NCBI RefSeq assembly: GCF_047495875.1
Contig: NC_092458.1
Location: 113,509,727 to 113,573,726 of the forward strand
Reading direction: 5' to 3'
DNA: 64,000 nucleotides
Source: Pithys albifrons albifrons
Lineage: Eukaryota > Chordata > Aves > Passeriformes > Thamnophilidae
The notes under the pieces were generated by a model. The model was not told the DNA's origin. It did no database searches and worked only from the letters and a program-made list of their open reading frames with translations. Below, piece after piece: positions 56,701 through 64,000 of this stretch. How positions within the stretch are numbered: position 1 is the first letter of the stretch; the number at the start of each line of letters is the position of its first letter. The position numbers and the translations under genes were made by a program.

Positions 56701-57784
56701 TCTTTCTCTGTTTTTTTCTTTATTTTCTTTTTTTTCCCTTTTTTTTCTTTTTCTTTTTTCTGTTCTTTCTTTCTTTCTTTCTTTCTTTCTTCTTTCTTTC
56801 TTTCTTTCTTTCTTTCTTCTTTCTTCTTTAATCTTTCTTTCTTTCTTTCTTATCTTTCTTCTTTCTTCTCTTCTTTCTTTCTCTTCTTTCTTTCTCTCTC
56901 TTCTTTCTTCTCTTCTTTCCTTCTCCTTTCTCTCTCTCTCTCTTTCCTCCTCTTTTCCCTCTCTCTTTTTCCTCTCTTCCTCTTTTCCCTCTCTCATTTC
57001 CCTCTCTCTTTTCCCTCTCCCTTTCTCTCCTCTCTCCTTTCTCTCTCTCTCTCTCTCCTTCTCTCCCTTTCCCTCTCCCTTTTCCCTCTCCCTCTCCCTC
57101 TCCTCTCCTCTCCTCTCCTCTCCTCTCCTCTCCTCTCTCTCCTCCTCTCTCCTCTCCTCTCCTCTCCTCTCCTCTCCTCTCCTCTCCTCTCCTCTCCTCT
57201 CCTCTCCTCTCCTCTCCTCTCCTCTCCTCTCCTCTCCTCTCTCTCCTCTCTCCTCTCCTCTCCTCTCCCCTCCTCTCCCTCCCTCCCCTCTCCCTCCCCT
57301 CCCCTCCCCTCCCCTCCCCTCCCCTCCCTCCCTCCCCTCCCCTCCCCTCCCTCCCCTTCCCTCCCTCCCCTCTCCCCTCCTCTCCCCTCCTCTCCCCTCC
57401 TCTCCCCTCCTCTCCCCTCCCTCCCTCCCCTCCCCTCCCCTCCCCTCCCCTCCCCTCCCCTCCCCTCCCCTCCTCTCCTCTCCCTCCCCTCCTCTCCTCT
57501 CCTCCCTCCTCTCCTCTCCTCTCCTCTCCTCTCCTCCTCTCCTCTCCTCTCCTCTCCTCTCCTCTCCTCTCCTCTCCTCTCCTCTCCTCTCCTCTCCTCT
57601 CCTCTCCTCTCCTCTCCTCTCCTCTCCTCTCCTCTCCTCTCCTCTCCTCTCCTCTCCTCTCCTCTCCTCTCTCCTCTCCTCTCCTCCCTTTCCCTTTCCT
57701 CCTCTCTTTCGTTTTTTCATTATTTCTTCCATTATTTCGTTCTTTCTTTCCTCCTTTATTTTTATTCCCCCCCCCCCCCCACCC
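56701..57784. repeat. Polypyrimidine tract of about 1 kb: (TTTC)n, (TCCTC)n and (CCCCT)n
   Basis: Nearly pure C/T on + with rare purines. The order is T-rich and TTTC repeats (56701-56900), mixed TCTC/TTCC (56900-57100), TCCTC pentamers (about 57099-57255), CCCCT/CCCT-rich blocks (57265-57475), a second long TCCTC array (about 57495-57675), then T-rich sequence and a C14 run ending near 57780. ORFs of 320 to 426 codons on both strands (Ser/Leu/Phe/Pro or Arg/Glu/Gly only) are repeat artefacts. In DCAF6 intron 1. Confidence 0.97.
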
Positions 57785-60702
57785 CGTCACTCTCTCCCGG
57801 CTGGATCGCTGCCGTTCCCTGCATTAGCTCAGGCCATTACACACGTCTGTGCTCAGTTCAGTCAGTTTTCAGTCCTTGCCCTGCACTCCTGGGAGTTCTT
57901 GTGACTCTGCACGTGATTCCTGCTCTCCTCTCCTTGGAGGGCCCAGAATAGCCCAGTGGGGCGCAGAACTGATCGGGTGTCAGGAGCCTGTTGACACTTG
58001 AGCCCAGTCCTGGCCTAGCAGGGAGGAAAAGGAGCAGCTCAGACACAAACTTGGTCACTCCTGCAGTGCAAAGTCTCAGAGTTTTCGTGTCTTTGGGGAG
58101 TTGCTGATTCAATCAGACCTGTCCCAAATGCTTTGGGAAGTGTTGAATCATTAACTATTGAATGTGAATATGGTGAGACGGTATCTGAGTCTCATCAGTG
58201 AATTTTAATATCCCCTTTCCCCCCTCATTGTGTTTTTCAAGAATTTCCCTGGAGAAATGGGGTGTGTCATTAATGCCGATACCATGAGGAAGATGAGGAT
58301 CCATCCTTCCCTTCCCTGGGAACTGGATGTGTTCTGAACCATTAGTGACATTTGTTCAACACTTATTAAATTATGAAACTTCACCAATATAGCAATGAAA
58401 ACCATTATATATAAAACCAACATAGAAATAAAACCATTAAACCAAACCCACATCCTCACTGAGGTCACATGGCTTTGTTGTTGCTGTTATTTACCTTTCC
58501 TAGGAAATGAGGGGAAATGTGGCTCCTTTTCAATTTGTTTTTATTTTAGAAACACTGTTGAGCCCTGAAAAGTCTCTTCAGTAACAAAGGAGTCTCTCGA
58601 GTTAAACAATTATAGGGTTATTTTTCCACCTGGGATGAAAACAGACAGTTTAATGCAACAAGCAGTGTCAGTTTTAAAATAAGCTTTTTTTTCCCTGTTA
58701 GTTTTTAAATACCCAATGATAATTTAACCCACATCACAGGGATAACTTAATAGTCATCTACCAGCAAGATTCTACTTGATCTCAACTTTTGACATCATCT
58801 ACCTTTGAGCTCCAATCCTGGGCAAATTCCAAGTATTTACACTTGTCATCTCACAGGTTGTCACCTGTTATGGTACCTAAATCTGCATTTAATTCCCATG
58901 TTCCCCAAACCCAGCAGTGCCTGCACCACTCAGGGTTAAATGGCACATTTAATCAGGTGAACTGGTAAATGCCTTCATTGGGTTCCAGGTTCTCAGTTTC
59001 ATGGTCACACCTGGAGGGAAAGGCAGGCCCTGCTTTTATTTTTTTGCTGCCAGAAGACATGTCTCTTTAGACATGTTGGGAAGCTCCTGTGTAATCGCTT
59101 AATCTGTTTAAAAATGAGCATTGAGTTGGCTTAAACAGCCTCCTCTGATGAGAAGAAAGCAGGGGTCAAGTGTATTTTCCTTCATCTGATGGCTATTTCT
59201 GCTCCAGAGTTGAGAGATGTTTCTTTAAACGTCTTTTAGTGCTGGTGGAGGAAACACAAAAAGCTTTTGCTTGTGGCTGATCCTACATCCAATTAATCAT
59301 TTCAGCTCTTTCAGGTTGTGCTGAGAAGGGTAAGGTGGTCTGTGTTATCCTTTTGGTGTCTCTTACACAGGTACAGCTTCTCTTTGTTTCATCACATGAA
59401 TCATGAATAGAATAATGAAATTAGAAATAATCATGGCATAACACAGGAATTTCGAGTGCCTTTTATCTCAGTGAGTAGTTTGTGTATATATAACCACTGG
59501 ATTATTGTAAGGGATTGAAAAAATACCCAAATTTCTGCAAACCCGTTACAAACCCACAGTGTGAGGGGCAGGATGGGTGTCAGAATGGGCTGTACCTGTG
59601 AATAAAATGCTCTCAGCACCATCACCCCCAGCCAGAGCTGATAAAATTCCTGCTCTGAGAGGGGCTGTGCTTTGTGTCCCTGACAACACCCTGAACAACT
59701 GGCATTGATACAACTGAAATTCAAGTGTTAAGTACCTTCTTTCAGGCATAAAAAGCAGTAAATATCAAACAGAAATTAAACATCCTGGTTTAAAGCTCCA
59801 ATGCTTTTGTAGCCTGACCAGTTTTGGAGCCCAGGGGGAGTTCATATTCCAGAGTGGACACTCTCAGTGTCTGAAATATGTTTGCCAGTTAATTACAGCC
59901 CTACAAACACAAACAAATCTTATCTGTGCTGTTCCTGTAGTAACTCCCTGTATATTCAGTAAAAGCAAACCTAAACAGAAGTATTTTCCAAAATGCTTAT
60001 TAATTACCTGAAAATGTATCACATTGCTGAGCTACTTTTTTTTAATTTTTTTTAACTTCAGATCTCTGTGTGGGTTTTCTTAGAGATGAGATTTTGTATC
60101 AATATACTCCCCGTGAGCTATTACAGTTTGCTGGGTTGTGTAATTGAGGGCACAGTGCCCTGTCCTGTGTGGGGTCTGCCTTAGTGTTAATAGCTGAAAG
60201 TTTTGTGGTTCTTAACACATAAAGCTCATTCCTTAAGCCTTTCTTTGGGTTGAATTACAAGATTGATTAACACCAAGTTGTTTGATGCTGGGGGTTAAAT
60301 AGCAGAGCTCTTACATATGAAAATGGCCAGTAAGTCTCTTCCTAGACATTAAAATACTTTGTGTTTTCTGTGTAGTGTTCACACTTTTTGTGGTGTGTCC
60401 TTAAAAGCAGAGGATAATTTGGGTTACCCTGTTTTGAACTCAAACCCCAGTTGTTTGTAGTCACTTAGAAGGTATTCTTTTAATCATGGACAGGACTAAG
60501 ATTATAATTTTTTGGCATTTATACAGAGCACAGAGCAATGAGGAAATACAGCCCAGGGCCTTGTTCAAAGGACTGGAGGTCACACCACTGGCTTTGGTTT
60601 CTGGTCACTTTTTCCTGTGATAAATTGCTTGTTTCCTGTGGCACAGTTTGAATTACTATAAAATGGGGCCACTGTCAGCCTGTATAGCTCACAAATTATG
60701 GT

Positions 60703-60826
60703 TTCACAGAATCCCAGACTACTGTGAGTTGGAAGGACCCACAAGGATCATCGAGTCCAACTCTTAAGTCAATGGCCCACAATGACCTTGGCATTATTAC
60801 AACCAAGTTTTAACCAACTGAGCCAA
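60703..60826 (-). mobile_element. tRNA-Ile-derived SINE, second copy, B box deleted
   Basis: Same family as 52218: the - strand has ggctcagttggttaaaact (A box), the shared taataatgccaaggtcat, then a deletion removing the B-box region, then ttaagagttggactcgatga and the CR1-like end gattctgtgaaa. More decayed than the first copy. Confidence 0.86.
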
Positions 60827-61780
60827 TCTCAGGTTTCAATTCTTCTTTAAGAATTTGAACTTACCTCAGTAAAAGTTAATTGTTGATATTGCTTACTGTG
60901 TGGTACCTGGAGAATTCTGGTTGCTGGAAAAGCATCCTGGTGAGATGTGGGTCAGGAGTTATGTTGGGTCACAGTGCAGAGTTGGACAGAGAGGATCCAG
61001 CAAAATAAGTTATGTACAACTGGACTAGACTTGCTATCTTTCCATGGAGTTGCTTCAGAAATCCAAAAAAAAAATTAGGAGTGGCTTTTCAATGCTCCTG
61101 GAGAGCAGATCTGTGTGCTGAGCCCTGGGAGCAGCTGTGGCCCCGTTCCAGCTCCAAACTGGGGCACTCCCAGTGTCACAGCAGGCCTGGGATAAACGAG
61201 TGTTCTTTGGATAAATGGGATCTGTCACTGAACAAAGGTTGGCTTTTCATGTCTCCTGCCACGGTGGTGCTGCTTGGGATCAAAGTTTAGTTGTGTTTCT
61301 GTGTGTACTTAAAGCTAAACCTTCCTGGTGAAATGCTCTGTCCTCCTCCAGTGGGAAATTCTGGAGCACAGTTTTGAATCTGTGAAGGTTTTCTGTGCTC
61401 AAAGCCTTTCACTCCTCTGCTGTCACCAGTTCTGAAGCAGCTTTGACTAAGTTCCTTGCACAAGAGAGGTGTGTGCCCTGGAGCAGCCGCTCCTGAACTG
61501 AGGATTGTGACCTAAATGGTGTCACCAACTGAGAGCTGTGAATAAATAAAGGGACACTGTGGCATTTTGGTGTTGCTCCCTGCAGTGACACTGGGGCTGT
61601 GAGCACACCCAAACACCAGGTGAGGTCATTCTGCAGGTGGGAGTGGCAGGGCAGCCTTGGGTTTGACCTTCTGTGTAGAGATAAAGCTCCAAGGAAGCAG
61701 CTGCAGTTTCTCTTGTGCTCAGTTTTCCAGCTTTAAATCCATACTACGAATGATTCAAGGTGGTGCTTCTGTCACAGACA

Positions 61781-61993
61781 TGTGCAATCCTAACAGATTT
61801 TATTAATGCTTTAAATGGTCCAGCCCAATATGTAAGACACTCTGTGTCTGCCTCTCTAGTTAAACATTTACTGAAACTTCTGCAGACACAATATTCTTAT
61901 TAAGACCAAAGAGTCCTAATTTAACAACAACAGCAAGTGGGTTCATATCCAGTTTTGTCAACAGGATTTCCTCAGTTCTGTAAGGAAATAAAA
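61781..61993. repeat. Duplicated 213-bp segment, copy 1
   Basis: tgtgcaatcctaacaga through ctgtaaggaaataaaa recurs at 62892-63104 in the same orientation with a small number of substitutions and no visible indel. The long shared stretch aagagtcctaatttaacaac is identical. It is not CR1, SINE or LTR. Confidence 0.95.
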
Positions 61994-62891
61994 TGGTCCT
62001 CTTGTCTGTCTCTGGATTAATAGGCACTAAAACCAATTACTGATCACAGCACTGAGGGTTCCACTGCCCCTGAGGCTTCAGTGGTGCATAAATGTCTGGT
62101 GAAAATGGGTAAAAACTGAAAATGTATTGATTGTTGTGCTGAGAGTGGTGCTGGACCTTGAGGCTTCATTGAAATGGGCGGGTGGAGCACTGAGAGCTTC
62201 CCAAATTTCAGCTGTGTAAACACTTCTCATCACTGCCATTTGAAATGTAACACATTTTTGTTGGGTTGTTTTATCATGTTCTTGTGGATGGTTTCACCTT
62301 GGCAGTCCCAGAGCAAACCCCACGTGAGTTCCACTGAGATAATCCTGGTGATGGCAACATGGTCCCTCCATCCCTGTCCTGGTCAGGCCCTCTGTGGATA
62401 CAGGAAATATGTTGAGGCATCCTCAGGAATAAATTATTCTGTTTCTAGTGGTAGTACTTGGTTAAGGGGAAAAGAAATAGTTTCTGGCTCTCCTAAGAGC
62501 CTGCACGCAGCATTGGGGGATGAAAAACCAAAAAATGGTGCTGATTTTGTAAGAAAACCCCCCACTCCGGGTCAGTTCATTTGAGTAGTTCAGGTTTTTA
62601 TTGCAGAAAAAACCTCCACCACTTAGGATCTGGTGGCTCCAGTTTTGAGGGATAAGATGAATTAGAAACAATCCATTCAGTTGTTTTGTACTTAATCAAA
62701 CAGAAAGGTTTTTGGAGGTCAAACATTTAAACTGTTTCCTCCCTTGGTCCCTCTTTACTTTAAGGAATAAGGAAACTGTGTAAGTGTTGAAGTTCTGCTT
62801 GTATTTAATTCCCTGCTCAATCAGTGTTTAGACAGACAGTGATCAAATGATAAATAACCAATGCTATTTATAGCCACTCACATATGCTGCT

Positions 62892-63104
62892 TGTGCAATC
62901 CTAACAGACTTTTGTAATGTTTTAAATGGTCCAGCTCAATATGTAAGACACTCTGTGTCTGCATCTCTGGTTAAACATTTACTGAAACTTCTGCAGACAC
63001 AACATTCTTATTAAGACCAAAGAGTCCTAATTTAACAACAACAGCAAGTGGGTTCATATCCAGTTTTGCCAACAGGATTTCCTCAGTTCTGTAAGGAAAT
63101 AAAA
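62892..63104. repeat. Duplicated 213-bp segment, copy 2
   Basis: Direct counterpart of 61781-61993, 1111 bp downstream in DCAF6 intron 1. The flanks do not match, so this is a dispersed direct duplication rather than a tandem array. Confidence 0.95.
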
Positions 63105-63454
63105 GTTGCAATTGAAGAAGTGAATGGAACTGTTTTTCACCTGCTGGTTTAAGTGGTTTGGATTAAGATCAGAGCACACAGGAAGGAGAAAAGTCTGTTG
63201 CTCTGCTTGGTTTTAAAAAATAGTTAAATTAATCTTCAGTGATCAGCAAATTGTCAGGTTTGTGTAAAGCAAAGTGATAAACAAGGATGGATCAGCTATT
63301 TCCCACCTACAAACAAGGGAAATCAACCTGAAAACAGGAATCTTCATTGGAAATTCAGTGATTTGAAAAAACGAAAAGGTACAAAAAATCAACCAGTAAG
63401 AACCTCAGGTCAAATAAAAGATGGATAAGGAAAGAACAGTGAACTGGAATCCGG

Positions 63455-63725
63455 GAATGGTTTGGGTTGGAGGGACCTTAAAGATCATCCCAGGGACACC
63501 TCCCACTGTCACAGGTTGCTCCAAGCCCCCATCCAGCCTGGCCTGGGACACTTCCAGGGATGGGGCAGCCAAAACTTCTCCTGGAAACCTGTGCCAGGGC
63601 CTGCCCACCCCCCAGCCAAGAATTCCTTCCTGATATCCAATCCAAACCTCGTGTCTTTCAGATTAAAGCCATTCCCCCTTGCCCTGTCACTTCATGCCCT
63701 TGTGGTTCTCTTCCTGACTCTGTAG
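63455..63725 (-). mobile_element. CR1 LINE 3' end, antisense, different subfamily
   Basis: Starts gaatggtttgggttggaggg, then cttaaagatcatcccaggga, and continues through gccaagaattccttcctgat and cccccttgccctgtcac. The diagnostic 3' sequence differs from the 3683-type copies. Confidence 0.9.
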
Positions 63726-64000
63726 TTTCTTCAAAGAAAAGTTAATTTTGAGTGAATTCCACAGTTTCCTGTTTGGGAACAGCCTGGCACGGGGCCACAG
63801 TCTGATATTCTTCCCTGGAATTTAATTCTGAGTTGTACAAACACAGGGCAACAAAGGTGATGATCTTTTGTCAGGAACAAGTGCAAATATTCAGTCCATC
63901 AGTGTTTGTCTTTTCTGAAGTGCTTTCTGGGGAGCAGGAGGTTCATCATCACTTGCTTCAATAAAGCAGGGGCACCCTAAATGAAATTAAAGCTTTGTGC

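Larger units (their letters stand above)
49662..64000 (+). other. DCAF6 intron 1 (runs past the window)
   Basis: No further DCAF6 exon recognised. Contents: degenerate minisatellite (49797-50205), paralogous segment B (54900-55233), SINEs (52218-52360 and 60703-60826), CR1 pieces (52501-52791 and 63455-63725), a pyrimidine tract (56701-57784) and a direct duplication (61781-61993 with 62892-63104). Stretches 50206-52217, 52792-54899, 55234-56700, 57785-60702 and 60827-61780 otherwise show only unique, mostly AT-leaning sequence. Confidence 0.75.

Noticed and set aside
56596..57951. ORFs of 320 to 426 codons on both strands
   Set aside because: They contain only Ser/Leu/Phe/Pro or Arg/Glu/Gly/Lys because they translate a simple polypyrimidine repeat, which lacks stops in most frames.
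1..64000. CRISPR arrays, toxin-antitoxin modules, operons or phage genes
   Set aside because: Tandem repeats here lack unique spacers and there are no prokaryotic gene features. The window is ordinary vertebrate intron and intergenic DNA.

Overview
The window is vertebrate nuclear DNA, almost certainly from a bird and probably a passerine. The coding content is split into short exons with GT/AG junctions, and many CR1 LINE 3' ends sit on both strands. Two copies of a tRNA-Ile-derived SINE with a CR1-like tail resemble the songbird family TguSINE1. Several endogenous retrovirus (ERV) LTRs have clean target-site duplications. No bacterial-style operons, CRISPR arrays or functional RNA genes were seen.

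Three genes are supported. (1) MPZL1 (PZR), + strand: exons 2 to 6 at 12555-12715, 15465-15678, 22296-22428, 25661-25766 and 33401-33502. Exon 1 was not found and probably lies upstream, which would make bases 1-12554 mostly intron 1. (2) MPC2, a mitochondrial pyruvate carrier subunit, - strand: all five coding exons between 48913 and 40404, 129 aa in total, with a poly(A) signal at 40226-40231. (3) DCAF6, + strand: only coding exon 1 at 49568-49661; the rest of the window is its first intron. MPC2 and DCAF6 diverge from one CpG island of about 1 kb that contains CCAAT boxes, a palindromic CRE and a YY1-type element.

The order MPZL1-MPC2-DCAF6 matches human 1q24, except that human ADCY10, which lies between MPZL1 and MPC2, has no recognisable exon in the roughly 7 kb gap here.

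The rest is introns and mobile DNA. MPZL1 intron 1 holds two CR1 pieces and a perfect 64-bp minisatellite. Intron 3 holds a 12-bp pyrimidine satellite, an old LTR, a solo ERVL-type LTR, an orphan ERV RNase H-integrase fragment and an ERVK-like solo LTR. Intron 5 holds a second solo ERVL-type LTR, CR1 pieces and a 114-bp tandem duplication. MPC2 introns hold two CR1 pieces. DCAF6 intron 1 begins with a degenerate minisatellite and contains a pyrimidine tract of about 1 kb, two SINEs, two CR1 pieces and two sets of paralogous non-TE-like duplications. One of those is shared with MPC2 intron 1.

I found no convincing undescribed biological system. The most useful observations are the missing ADCY10, a possible alternative MPZL1 start and a possible alternative MPZL1 terminal exon, the duplicated intronic segments, and the repeat architecture of the shared promoter.
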